DNA of 64,000 nt from Microbacterium sp. 67-17 (GTDB lineage Bacteria > Actinomycetota > Actinomycetes > Actinomycetales > Microbacteriaceae), in NCBI RefSeq assembly GCF_001898325.1, contig NZ_MKTR01000024.1, positions 182,587-246,586 on the forward strand. The letters run 5' to 3'. This document shows, one piece after another, positions 28,023 through 38,720 of this stretch. Under the pieces are notes generated by a model that worked only from the letters and a program-made list of their open reading frames with translations, made no database searches and was not told the origin of the DNA. Within the stretch, counting starts at the first letter, position 1. Each line of letters opens with the position of its first letter. A program made the position numbers and the translations under genes.

Positions 28023-29234
28023 TCACACGCGCAGGGTGTCGATGACGCGTGAGCGCACCGCCACGAGCGCGGGCAGGAATCCCGCCAGCGCGCCGATCGC
28101 CACAGATGCGATCAGCCCGGTGATCGCGGCACGAACAGGGAAGGGTGGCACATCCTGCAGAGCGCCGAACATGGCGAGCACCATGGGTGTGCGCATGATG
28201 GCCACCGCCAGCACGATCCCGACGACACCGGCAACCGCGGTGGCGACGACGCTCTCGAGAAGGACCGCCGTGAAGATCCGGCCGGCGGTGGCTCCGAAGC
28301 TGCGGCGAACCCCGATCTCCCGGATGCGCTGACGCATCGCCACGAGCTGGATGTTGACGAGCCCCAGCCCGCCGAGCACGAGGATCAGGACGGCTATCGA
28401 ACCGGTGACGAGTTCGAACATCGCCGCGGACGCTTGCGCATCGGGACGTGAACCCCAGTCGGTGCGGGTGACCGACACCTGTACCGCATCCCCGGCCGCA
28501 GCACGGACATCCGACGCCAGCAGTGCACCGACAGTCGGAACGATCTCTTCGGGCACCCACAGCTCCCAGGTGACCCCGGTATCGGCGGGCAGCGAGTCCA
28601 CACGGTCCCGGTATCCGTCATAGAGCATCCAGATCTGCTTGTTCTGGTCCCACTCGCCCTCGCGCGGCGCGACGCCGACGATGGGGAACGTGCCTCCCGC
28701 GGCGCCAACCACCTCGATCGTCGGATGCGTCGTGAGCGGCGGAGCTCCCAACGCTGTCCACAGGGGGTAGCTGACCACGACGGGCGGCGCCAGCAGTCCC
28801 TCGTCACCCGGCACGAACCAGCGGCCCTCGGCAACTGTCGATCGATGGATGACGGGGTAGGCGGGGTCCACCAGCATCGTTGTGACGGGTCTGACCCACT
28901 CGGGAGTCTGTACCTGCAGGGTCACGGATGCCGCCAGCCGCGAGATCGAGGACAGATTGAACCGTGCGGCAGCGCCGGAGACGTCCTCGTCGAAGCTGTC
29001 CCAATTCATGGGACCCCCGTCGGTGGCGGATGCCGATACCGAGATCGTGGCGACGCGACCGCCGTATCGGTCTGACTGTTCCGCTGCGGCCTGCCGCTGA
29101 TACTCGCCCAGTGCGACGACCGCGGTCAGCGCGGCAACCGAGACGGCGATACCGATCAGACTCAGCAGGACTCGCAGCTTGTGATGGCGCAGTTCCGCCC
29201 ACGCCTCCAGGAGTGCGCCGACAAACCCGCTCAT
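28023..29234 (-). CDS. ABC exporter permease, MacB/FtsX type
   Basis: 403 aa. MacB-like topology: helix 1 (~20-43) after LRHHKLRVLLSLIGIAVSV, a large extracytoplasmic domain (~50-275), then three C-terminal helices with IREIGVRRSFGATAGRIF, the FtsX coupling-helix motif, and a conserved C-terminal cytoplasmic end. It works with the ATPase and membrane-fusion protein encoded upstream (4-bp ATGA overlap with the ATPase). Typical cargoes of such systems are peptides, lipids or antibiotics; none can be assigned here. Confidence 0.9.
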   Translation of the reverse strand: MSGFVGALLEAWAELRHHKLRVLLSLIGIAVSVAALTAVVALGEYQRQAAAEQSDRYGGRVATISVSASATDGGPMNWDSFDEDVSGAAARFNLSSISRLAASVTLQVQTPEWVRPVTTMLVDPAYPVIHRSTVAEGRWFVPGDEGLLAPPVVVSYPLWTALGAPPLTTHPTIEVVGAAGGTFPIVGVAPREGEWDQNKQIWMLYDGYRDRVDSLPADTGVTWELWVPEEIVPTVGALLASDVRAAAGDAVQVSVTRTDWGSRPDAQASAAMFELVTGSIAVLILVLGGLGLVNIQLVAMRQRIREIGVRRSFGATAGRIFTAVLLESVVATAVAGVVGIVLAVAIMRTPMVLAMFGALQDVPPFPVRAAITGLIASVAIGALAGFLPALVAVRSRVIDTLRV

Positions 29235-29959
29235 GCTGACACCGCCCCGAGCGCGGTGTCAGCGAACGCCCGATCGAGCTCGACGGGGGAGAGCACGCCG
29301 TCGGCCAGTCGCAGGTGCCGTCGTGCACGAGCGGCAACGTGAAGGTCGTGGGTGATCGTCACGAGCGCGGCGGCGCTTTCGGTCGCGATGTCATCGAGCA
29401 GCGCCATCACTGCGGCACCGGTCTCGACATCCAGTGCCCCCGTCGGTTCGTCGGCGAGGATGAGAGCCGGACGACGCACGAGGGCGCGCGCTATCGCAAC
29501 GCGCTGCTGCTCGCCACCCGACAGGCGCTCGGGAGGCGCGTCGAGCCGGTGTGCCAGGCCCACACGGTCGAGCATCGCCGAGGCAAGCTCCCGGCGGCGC
29601 CAGAACTGCTTGCCGCTCGCGTATCCGAGCGGCATCTCGACGTTCTCGAGCGCTGTGCGACCGGCAAGCAGGTGAAACTGCTGAAAGACGAAGCCGACAT
29701 CGCGCCCCCGCATCCGGTCGAGCCGCCCGCGTCGGATGCCGGCGACCGGCGTGCCTCGAAACTCGGCTGTTCCCGAGGTCGGCAGATCGAGCAGGCCCAG
29801 GATGTTCAGCAGCGTGGACTTGCCCGAGCCGCTGCGTCCGACGATCGCGACGTGATCTCCTGCCGAGACGGCAAGGTCAACCCCGCGCAGGATGTCGAGC
29901 GTCGACTCGTCGGGGAGTGTGACCTGCTTGGTCACACCTTCGAGTATGACAAGACTCAC
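29231..29959 (-). CDS. ABC exporter ATPase, MacB/LolD type
   Basis: 242 aa. Walker [11 protein letters not shown]-loop FVFQQFHLL, signature [16 protein letters not shown], Walker [14 protein letters not shown]-loop ITHD. The LolD/MacB-like ADEPTGALD and LLNILGLLD stretches place it in the MacAB family. The GTG at 29959 overlaps the stop of the preceding gene (GTGA) and has GGAG 5 nt upstream, so I reject the longer upstream frame. Middle gene of a three-gene leftward operon. Confidence 0.93.
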   Translation of the reverse strand: MSLVILEGVTKQVTLPDESTLDILRGVDLAVSAGDHVAIVGRSGSGKSTLLNILGLLDLPTSGTAEFRGTPVAGIRRGRLDRMRGRDVGFVFQQFHLLAGRTALENVEMPLGYASGKQFWRRRELASAMLDRVGLAHRLDAPPERLSGGEQQRVAIARALVRRPALILADEPTGALDVETGAAVMALLDDIATESAAALVTITHDLHVAARARRHLRLADGVLSPVELDRAFADTALGAVSA

Positions 29960-30885
29960 CAGCTCCACCCCGGATCCTCGCAGAACTGACCACCCATGCC
30001 GTCGTCGTAACAGACCGGCTCGTTCGGGGCCGCGAGACCGGGGACGAACTGGCGCACCTGCTCGCCCTCGGTCAGTCCCGAGACGACCTCGACGACGGTG
30101 CCATCGCTGACTCCGAGTCCGACTTCCCTTTCCTCGAGGGGATCGCCGGTGCCGGCATCCACCCACACCAGCCCCGTACCGGCTCCGCCGCGCACTGCCG
30201 TGACCGGCACCACGAGCGCATCATCGACCGTGGCTACCTGGATGGACAGCTCGGTCCGAAGCCCGGCAAACACCGTCTGATCGGCCGGTACGGCGCACGT
30301 GATGCTCGTCGTGCCCTCCTCGGACACCTGGACCGATAGCCCCGTGCACGCAAACGGCGCGGGGCCGCCCTGGATCGTCACTTCCCCCTCGGTCGGGGCG
30401 TTCAGCAGTCGATACAGCTGCACCGGCTCGATGGTGCTCTGCACGTGATAACGGGCGGGGCTGAGCGTCGCGATCTCGCCTCCGATGCTCGTCGCCTGGC
30501 CTTTGACCACCGCGACGGCGGTCACCTCGCCGGCTTCTGGGGCCAGCACGTCGATCGTCTTGACGGGGTAGGACTGCTTGATCGTCATCAACACCTGACC
30601 GGCCGTCACCGTCTGGCCCGGCGCGACCTTGACCTCGCTGACGGTTCCGTCGATCTCAGAGCGCACCGTCACGGCTTCGTCGCGTGCGATCGTTCCCTCA
30701 AGGGTCAGTTCGTCGATCACGCTCTGGCGCACGACGGGAACAACGGGCTCGGCGATCTGCCCTCCCGGATCGGCCGATGCTGTCGCGGTATCAGGGAAGA
30801 AGGCCATCTTCACGAGTGCCGCGGCGATTGCGCCGAAGACGATCACCAAGAGGATGGGCAACACCCATCGACGCCACACGGCCAT
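29956..30885 (-). CDS. Membrane-fusion (periplasmic adaptor-like) subunit of a MacAB-type exporter
   Basis: 309 aa from the ATG at 30885, which has GGAAGG 9 nt upstream. One N-terminal helix (~6-28), then a biotinyl-lipoyl-like hairpin (VRSEIDGTVSEVKVAPGQTV, later APEAGEVTAVAVVKGQ) and beta-barrel region (LVVPVTAVRGG) typical of MacA/HlyD adaptors. The second lipoyl half pairs across a short linker; no long coiled-coil hairpin is seen, as expected in a monoderm without TolC. Ends CEDPGWSW. First gene of the exporter operon, divergent from secA across 311 bp. Confidence 0.85.
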   Translation of the reverse strand: MAVWRRWVLPILLVIVFGAIAAALVKMAFFPDTATASADPGGQIAEPVVPVVRQSVIDELTLEGTIARDEAVTVRSEIDGTVSEVKVAPGQTVTAGQVLMTIKQSYPVKTIDVLAPEAGEVTAVAVVKGQATSIGGEIATLSPARYHVQSTIEPVQLYRLLNAPTEGEVTIQGGPAPFACTGLSVQVSEEGTTSITCAVPADQTVFAGLRTELSIQVATVDDALVVPVTAVRGGAGTGLVWVDAGTGDPLEEREVGLGVSDGTVVEVVSGLTEGEQVRQFVPGLAAPNEPVCYDDGMGGQFCEDPGWSW

Positions 30886-31196
30886 AGACACACGCCTTCC
30901 ATTCGCGACGAAGCATTCCCCCGATACGTGCGGACGGCTTCGTGTGATCCCCCGCGTGCAACCTATCCCGGCACTGTTGGCCGGGCCAAGCATGCCGGCT
31001 GACTGTCGGTGACATTTCAGGGTCTTCCCCGAGAGACTCAGGGTGCACGCCCCGCCGGCGGGGGTGAGCGCTTCCGCTGGGAGCGGACCCAGCGCACGCT
31101 AAGGTCACGGCCCGGTAACATGAGTCGGTATGTCCGCGCGCGGTTCGCGCCGGGTCGGCACTCCGGGTGCCGCCGTTGACAGATGGAGAGCTTTCC
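30886..31196. other. Divergent intergenic region between the exporter operon and secA (311 bp)
   Basis: No gene is supported. It holds a perfect 14-bp palindrome CCCCGCCGGCGGGG (31050-31063), a hairpin GCTGGG/CCCAGC (31076-31093), a possible secA -10 TAACAT (31116-31121) and a leader hairpin CGGCAC/GTGCCG (31156-31172). A 19-codon frame starts at 31120 but has no start-site support. The secA ribosome site GGAGAG is at 31185-31190. Confidence 0.5.
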
Positions 31197-34013
<2,817 letters not shown>

Positions 34014-34062
34014 GCGCAGGGCGCGAGCCACGCGCGGTCAGGTGGCCCGGCGGGTGCGGCAT

Positions 34063-34068
34063 TATCCT
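34063..34068 (+). promoter_or_regulatory. Leaderless -10 box of the aminotransferase gene
   Basis: TATCCT, 6 nt before the ATG at 34075. The gene therefore probably has its own transcript in addition to any secA read-through. Confidence 0.55.
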
Positions 34069-34074
34069 GTACGG

Positions 34075-35301
34075 ATGACCCACCCCCGACCGCTCGACCA
34101 GTCGAGCAAACTCAAGCACGTCCTCTACGAGATCCGGGGGCAGGCCCTGGTCGAGGCCGATCGACTTGAGGCCGAGGGTCACCGGATCCTCAAGCTGAAC
34201 ACGGGAAACCCGGCAGCATTCGGTTTCGAGGCTCCGTTCCAGATCGTGCGCGACATGATCGAGGCGGTCCCCGAGGCCCACGGCTACAGCGACAGCCGCG
34301 GCATCAAGTCGGCTCGGCTCGCCGTCGTGTACCGATACGAGCAGGTCCCCGGATTCCCCGCGCTCGACCCGGATGACGTCTACCTCGGCAACGGCGTCTC
34401 CGAGCTCATCACGATGACGATGCAGGCGCTCCTGGACGAGGGCGACGAGGTCTTGATCCCGGCGCCCGACTATCCGCTATGGACGGCGATGACGAGCCTG
34501 GGTGGCGGGACCCCGGTTCACTACCTCAGCGATGAGCAGAACGGCTGGCAGCCCGACATCGAGGACATCCGCTCGAAGATCACCGAGCGCACCAAGGCGA
34601 TTGTCGTCATCAACCCGAATAACCCGACCGGCGCCGTCTACACGCGGGAAGTCCTCGAACAGATCGCCGACATCGCCCGCGAGCACTCTCTTCTGGTCCT
34701 CGCTGACGAGATCTACGACCGCATCCTTTTCGACGATGCGACGCACATCCCGATGGCGGCTGTCGCGCCGGATCTGCTGGTGCTCACCTTCAACGGACTC
34801 TCGAAGACCTACCGGGTCGCGGGCTATCGCTCGGGGTGGCTTGCGATCACGGGGCCGAAGGACCACGCAGCCGGCTTCCTGGAGGGAATCACCCTGCTGG
34901 CTTCGACCCGGCTCTGTCCGAATGTTCCGGCGCAGTACGCCGTGCAGGCTGCGCTGTCGGGAGTCCAGTCGATCGACGCGTTGATCGCACCCACGGGACG
35001 CTTGCACGAGCAGCGGGATGCCGCCTGGGAGGCGCTGGAGTCGATCCCGGGCGTGAGTTGCGTCAAACCGGAAGGGGCGCTGTACGCCTTCCCGCGCTTC
35101 GATCCGAACGTTTACGACATCCGGGATGACGCGAAGCTCGTGTATGACTTCCTTGTCGCCGAGAAGGTGCTGCTCGTGCAGGGGACGGGGTTCAACTGGC
35201 CGACCCCTGACCACGTGAGGATCGTGACGCTTCCCGAGTCTCGAGTGCTCACCGAGGCGATCGAGCGGCTCGGCAACTTCCTCTCGTCGTACCGGCAATA
35301 G
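34075..35301 (+). CDS. Pyridoxal-phosphate aminotransferase, alanine transaminase type
   Basis: 408 aa. Class I/II fold-type I aminotransferase: PLP-phosphate and ring contacts in GNGVSELITM, NPNNPTGAVY, DEIYDRILFD, Schiff-base lysine in FNGLSKTYRVAGYRSGW, and the substrate arginine near the C-terminus (PDHVRIVTLP). The N-terminus SSKLKHVLYEIRGQAL and the overall length match the AlaA/alanine-glutamate transaminase group. It interconverts alanine and 2-oxoglutarate with pyruvate and glutamate. The ATG at 34075 is 6 nt after a -10 box; the upstream frame (33979) overlaps secA. Confidence 0.9.
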   Translation: MTHPRPLDQSSKLKHVLYEIRGQALVEADRLEAEGHRILKLNTGNPAAFGFEAPFQIVRDMIEAVPEAHGYSDSRGIKSARLAVVYRYEQVPGFPALDPDDVYLGNGVSELITMTMQALLDEGDEVLIPAPDYPLWTAMTSLGGGTPVHYLSDEQNGWQPDIEDIRSKITERTKAIVVINPNNPTGAVYTREVLEQIADIAREHSLLVLADEIYDRILFDDATHIPMAAVAPDLLVLTFNGLSKTYRVAGYRSGWLAITGPKDHAAGFLEGITLLASTRLCPNVPAQYAVQAALSGVQSIDALIAPTGRLHEQRDAAWEALESIPGVSCVKPEGALYAFPRFDPNVYDIRDDAKLVYDFLVAEKVLLVQGTGFNWPTPDHVRIVTLPESRVLTEAIERLGNFLSSYRQ

Positions 35302-35325
35302 GGCGCGGTGCCGTTTCCGGCGTCG

Positions 35326-35766
35326 TCACAGCAGGGCGAGCGAGGTGGTGCGCCACCGACCGTCCATGCCCTCCAGGCGCAGGGCGACCGCGCGGGTGCG
35401 CGCGGGGCCACGGACGATGACGACGCCCTCGACGATGCCGTCGGCGGGAGAAGAGTGGCGCACGGAAACGATCTGATGCACGGGACGTTTCGCCGGGATG
35501 CCGCGGGCGCTTCGTGCGCGGGCGGCGAGGTTGGCCCGGGTGACGAGTTTCCGATACGCATCCTCGGTCAACCACCTGGCGAGTTGGTCGACCTCGCGAA
35601 CGCCCGCGAAGATCTCCAGGACCCCACGCGAGATGTTGCGCAAGAAAGTCTCGGGATCGGGGAGGTCGGCGGTGCTCGTGCGCTGTGGCGCGAAGTACTG
35701 GTTCAGCTCGGCCGCTTCGTCTGCCGCGCGGTACGCGCGTGCGAAGTTCGGATGCGTCGTCGCCAT
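35326..35766 (-). CDS. Rv3235-family protein
   Basis: 146 aa. Compact basic domain: LARWLTEDAYRKLVTRANLAARAR, then VHQIVSVRHSSPADGIVEGVVIVRGPARTRAVALRLEG and WRTTSLALL, the pattern of the conserved actinobacterial Rv3235 family found near secA. The N-terminal 40 residues are variable and include FAPQRTSTADLPDPETFL. Function unknown. It converges on the aminotransferase gene (24 bp apart) and is divergent from the next gene. Confidence 0.8.
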   Translation of the reverse strand: MATTHPNFARAYRAADEAAELNQYFAPQRTSTADLPDPETFLRNISRGVLEIFAGVREVDQLARWLTEDAYRKLVTRANLAARARSARGIPAKRPVHQIVSVRHSSPADGIVEGVVIVRGPARTRAVALRLEGMDGRWRTTSLALL

Positions 35767-35881
35767 GAGATCTCACTCTCGACCGGTAACAGGATGTCGA
35801 GAAGTAGAGCACACGGCAGGTGCTCGGTGGGGGTCGGGGCCTCGCTGTGGACAGTTTCTCATCGACTCCTCATCTGGGACG

Positions 35882-35887
35882 TACGCT
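35882..35887 (+). promoter_or_regulatory. Leaderless -10 box of the 195-aa unknown gene
   Basis: TACGCT, 6 nt before the GTG at 35894. It decides that start over the much longer upstream frame. Confidence 0.55.
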
Positions 35888-35893
35888 CGCCCC

Positions 35894-36481
35894 GTGCGAT
35901 GGGACCGGCTGTTCGATGACCTCGAAGCTCAGGCATCCGCCGAGTGGGAAGCCGAGCGCGCCGCCCTCGCCTCCGAGTCCGAGCGGGTGCGCCTCTCGCG
36001 CGTATCGCTGCGGGATCGGCTTCTCGTGCTGCGAGATGCCCAGGCTCAGGTGGGGGCGCACCTGACTGGTGGCGGCGGTGTCGAAGGGCGGGTCGTTGCG
36101 GTTGGTGCCGACTGGTTCGCGGTCGACCGAGGACCGTCGTCAGTGAGCATCGTTCCGCTCGCTGGGCTCACGGGGCTCCGGATGCCGCACGCCGACCTCC
36201 TACACAGTGCCGCGGGGCACGCGGGGCAAGCCCTCCGGGAGCGGTTGGATCTGGGTTTCGTCCTGCGGGACCTCGCGCGCCGTCGCGTTCCCGTTCTGGT
36301 CGAGCTGTTCGGGGGCGACTCCCTGACCGGAACGGTGGACCGGGCCGGTGCCGATCACTTCGACCTTGCCCTTCACGACCTCGATACCCCGCGGCATCCG
36401 TCGGCGGTGACCGGCTTTCGGATGGTTCCGTTCGGCGCGCTCGCGCAGCTAGTCGTGGCAGCCGGGGACTCGGGGCTCTGA
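35894..36481 (+). CDS. Conserved actinobacterial hypothetical protein
   Basis: 195 aa. Starts MRWDRLFDDLEAQASAEWEAERAALASE, a helical N-terminus, followed by two short beta modules that resemble each other: GVEGRVVAVGADWFAVD and SLTGTVDRAGADHFDLAL. Each is a five-strand Sm-like pattern of G-x-V-x3-G-x-D. No catalytic motif, no membrane helix. I do not recognise a named family; it occurs next to the Rv3235-type gene. The GTG start is supported by its -10 box, and the upstream extension runs through the divergent gene. Confidence 0.7.
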   Translation: MRWDRLFDDLEAQASAEWEAERAALASESERVRLSRVSLRDRLLVLRDAQAQVGAHLTGGGGVEGRVVAVGADWFAVDRGPSSVSIVPLAGLTGLRMPHADLLHSAAGHAGQALRERLDLGFVLRDLARRRVPVLVELFGGDSLTGTVDRAGADHFDLALHDLDTPRHPSAVTGFRMVPFGALAQLVVAAGDSGL

Positions 36482-36500
36482 CCGGGAGAAGCCTGGTGGG

Positions 36501-36782
36501 TCAGTCGGGGTTGCGAATGGCGCCGGTGCCCCACAGCTCGGGGAAGCTCGCGGTTTGAGACTGGTGCCACAGTGCCATGCGGCGGGTCTGCTCGACCTGA
36601 TCGTCGAGGTAGGCCTCGACGCTCGTCTCGTCGATGCGCCACTGCCCGCTCTCGCCCACACGCATCCCGCGGAGCTGTCCGGCCAGGACGAGAGCCACCA
36701 CGTCATCGACCTCGATCGCGAGCACTTCGGCGACCTGCGAGGGCGTCAACAGGCGCGCGTCGGCAGCGGGAGGATGGGGCAT
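36501..36782 (-). CDS. Helix-turn-helix (excisionase/MerR-like) DNA-binding protein
   Basis: 93 aa. LLTPSQVAEVLAIEVDDVVALVLAGQLRGMRVG and WRIDETSVEAYLDDQVEQTRR form an HTH_17/excisionase-type winged helix, extended by a C-terminal tail WHQSQTASFPELWG. Such small proteins bind DNA in actinobacteria, but no target is known. ATG 36782 is preceded by CATAAT 6 nt upstream; an upstream ATG at 36827 would lie beyond this promoter and is rejected. It converges on the 195-aa gene. Confidence 0.8.
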   Translation of the reverse strand: MPHPPAADARLLTPSQVAEVLAIEVDDVVALVLAGQLRGMRVGESGQWRIDETSVEAYLDDQVEQTRRMALWHQSQTASFPELWGTGAIRNPD

Positions 36783-36788
36783 GTCCCC

Positions 36789-36794
36789 ATTATG
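36789..36794 (-). promoter_or_regulatory. Leaderless -10 box of the HTH gene
   Basis: CATAAT on the minus strand, one base from the TATAAT consensus, 6 nt before the ATG at 36782. Confidence 0.6.
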
Positions 36795-36871
36795 ACGCCG
36801 GGCTCGGACAGGGCGGCGCAGCAGCACATGCTGTGGATAAGCGCGGCAGCCTTTCGCGTGCCTCGGCCACC

Positions 36872-37504
36872 ATGGTTCGCATGTTCTCCCCGTCTCGTAC
36901 GCCCCGGCGCCCCGCGTGGGCCGACCTACGGTTCCTTGTCGGCATCATCCTGGTTCTGGCTTCCGTCGTTGGTGTGTGGTTCATCGTGTCGGTGGCGCGT
37001 CAGACCGAACCTGTCTACGTCGCCGTCCGTGCAATCGTTCCCGGCGAGCCGGTAGCCGCAACCGACCTTGCCGTCGTGGACGTTGCTCTGGGAACTGCAT
37101 CTGACGCCTACCTCGGGGCAGATGATCTCGGCGACGGCCTCGTTGCGGCTCGGACGGTCTCGGCCGGAGAGCTCGTACCCGCCGATGCCCTCGTGACCGA
37201 TGACAGTACGCGTTCGACGACGGTCGTCGTGCGCAGCGCTGCCGAGGTGCCGGGATCTGTCGTGGCCGGATCGACCGTCGAGCTGTGGGCAGCACCGCGC
37301 CTGGATCAGTCGCGCTTCGATACGCCACGCATTCTCGTGGCTGACGCGACAGTCGTCAGTGTCAGCCGGGACGACTCACCGCTGGCGGGGGGAACGGCAG
37401 CGGTCGAGCTGGTGATCCCCCGAGCCGATGTCGCAGCCGCGCTTGCCGCGATCGCCGATGGTTCGGCGCTCTCGGTCATCCCCTGGACCCCGGGGCAGCA
37501 ATGA
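36872..37504 (+). CDS. SAF-domain (CpaB/FlgA-like) membrane protein
   Basis: 210 aa. Single N-terminal helix (~21-43), then a SAF domain: VYVAVRAIVPGEPVAATDLAVVDV and VAARTVSAGELVPADALV. In Tad/Flp pilus systems the homologue CpaB (RcpC) is secreted and joins the outer part of the pilus machine. Here no pilin, TadA or TadB is nearby. Coupled to the following ATPase by ATGA (37501-37504). An ATG at 36881 is an alternative start, three codons shorter. Confidence 0.8.
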   Translation: MVRMFSPSRTPRRPAWADLRFLVGIILVLASVVGVWFIVSVARQTEPVYVAVRAIVPGEPVAATDLAVVDVALGTASDAYLGADDLGDGLVAARTVSAGELVPADALVTDDSTRSTTVVVRSAAEVPGSVVAGSTVELWAAPRLDQSRFDTPRILVADATVVSVSRDDSPLAGGTAAVELVIPRADVAAALAAIADGSALSVIPWTPGQQ

Positions 37505-38685
37505 GGACTCTCATCGCGCTGGATGAGCCCCACGCGACACGGCTGGCTGATGAGCTCTCGCGGCTCGGATGGGACGTGATGGCGGTGCCGGTGACGGCCC
37601 CCGGGATCGCGGCTGCCCGCGGCGGAGTCCGCGACGCCGGCGATCAGGAGCTCGACCTTCTCGTCGTCGCTGCGCGCCACGACACGCTCACGCGTGAACT
37701 CGTGACAGTGTGCGATCGGGAGGGGATCCGAATCGTCCCGGTGGGTGAGGGAGAGGCGCCGGCGCGCATCGCTCAGGCATTCGGACTCGGCGTCCCGATG
37801 TCGCCTCGCGCTTCCGGTCGCGAGCTCGTGCGCGCCCTCCGGGACCCGCTGCCCGCCGCGCCCGCCCCGCGGGCCGGGCAACGCGTCATTGCCGTATGGG
37901 GCCCGGCGGGGTCGCCCGGTCGCTCAACGATCGCGATCGAGCTGGCGGTGGAACTCGCCCGCGACCGTGACGTCGCCTTGATCGACGCCGACTCCCACGC
38001 GCCGTCGATAGCGTTGGCGCTGGGGCTCCCCGATGAAGGCCCGGGGTTCGCCGCCGCATGTCGCCAGGTGAACCGCGGCGCTCTGGATGTCGCCGAACTC
38101 GATCGAATCGCCCTGCGGCTCGGTCGCGGGCCGCAGGTTCTTACCGGCATAAATCGTCCATCGCGCTGGCCGGAATTGCGTGAAGATCGTGTGCGCGCCG
38201 CACTTGCGGTATGCCGCGAATGGGCGGATGTCACTGTCGTCGACGTGGCGGCGCCGCTGGACCGCGACGAAGAGATCGTGAGTGATCTCGCGGGGGACAG
38301 GCGCAACGCCGCAACGATCGCCGCACTCCAGGAGGCTGATCTCATTGTTGCCGTGGCCGCTGCGGATCCTGTCGGCATCAGCCGTTTCGTTCGCGGCTAT
38401 GCGCAGCTACGCGAGACAGTGGGAGCGACACCGATCGCGGTGGTCGCGAATCGGCTGCGCCCAGGCGCCCTGGGCATCGACGCGCGTGGTCAGGTGCGCC
38501 GAAGTCTCGACCGGTTCGCCGGCATCCGTGACGTATGGTTCGTGCCGCAAGATCCGCGCTCGGCCGACGCCGCGCTCCTGGCCGCCCGCCCGATCGCGGA
38601 TGTTGCCCGGAGATCTCCGATCGTGTCCGCCGTGCGGCGCTTTGTGAGCGAGGCGCTCGCCGTCGATACTCGCAAAGCTGCGTAG
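37501..38685 (+). CDS. CpaE/TadZ-like ParA-family ATPase
   Basis: 394 aa. Residues ~1-105 form a receiver-like N-domain lacking an acidic pocket; ~125-385 form a MinD/ParA ATPase with the deviant Walker A GPAGSPGRSTIA, switch I DADSHAPSIALALGL and Walker B VTVVDVAAPL. The deviant Walker A has a Gly-Arg-Ser where ParA has Gly-Lys-[ST], so ATP hydrolysis may be altered. CpaE/TadZ proteins place pilus machines at the cell pole. Operonic with the SAF gene; the Tad genes themselves are not in the window. Confidence 0.8.
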   Translation: MRTLIALDEPHATRLADELSRLGWDVMAVPVTAPGIAAARGGVRDAGDQELDLLVVAARHDTLTRELVTVCDREGIRIVPVGEGEAPARIAQAFGLGVPMSPRASGRELVRALRDPLPAAPAPRAGQRVIAVWGPAGSPGRSTIAIELAVELARDRDVALIDADSHAPSIALALGLPDEGPGFAAACRQVNRGALDVAELDRIALRLGRGPQVLTGINRPSRWPELREDRVRAALAVCREWADVTVVDVAAPLDRDEEIVSDLAGDRRNAATIAALQEADLIVAVAAADPVGISRFVRGYAQLRETVGATPIAVVANRLRPGALGIDARGQVRRSLDRFAGIRDVWFVPQDPRSADAALLAARPIADVARRSPIVSAVRRFVSEALAVDTRKAA

Positions 38686-38708
38686 TTCGAGCAGCCGCGC
38701 CAGGGCTC

Positions 38709-38714
38709 TAGGCT
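38709..38714 (+). promoter_or_regulatory. Leaderless -10 box of pdtaS
   Basis: TAGGCT, 6 nt before the ATG at 38721, with TTCGAG 17 bp upstream as a possible -35 (38686-38691). Confidence 0.55.
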
Positions 38715-38720
38715 GAAACG

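Noticed and set aside
31120..31179. 19-codon frame in the secA leader
   Set aside because: No ribosome site, no coupling with secA, and it crosses the leader hairpin; not supported as a gene.
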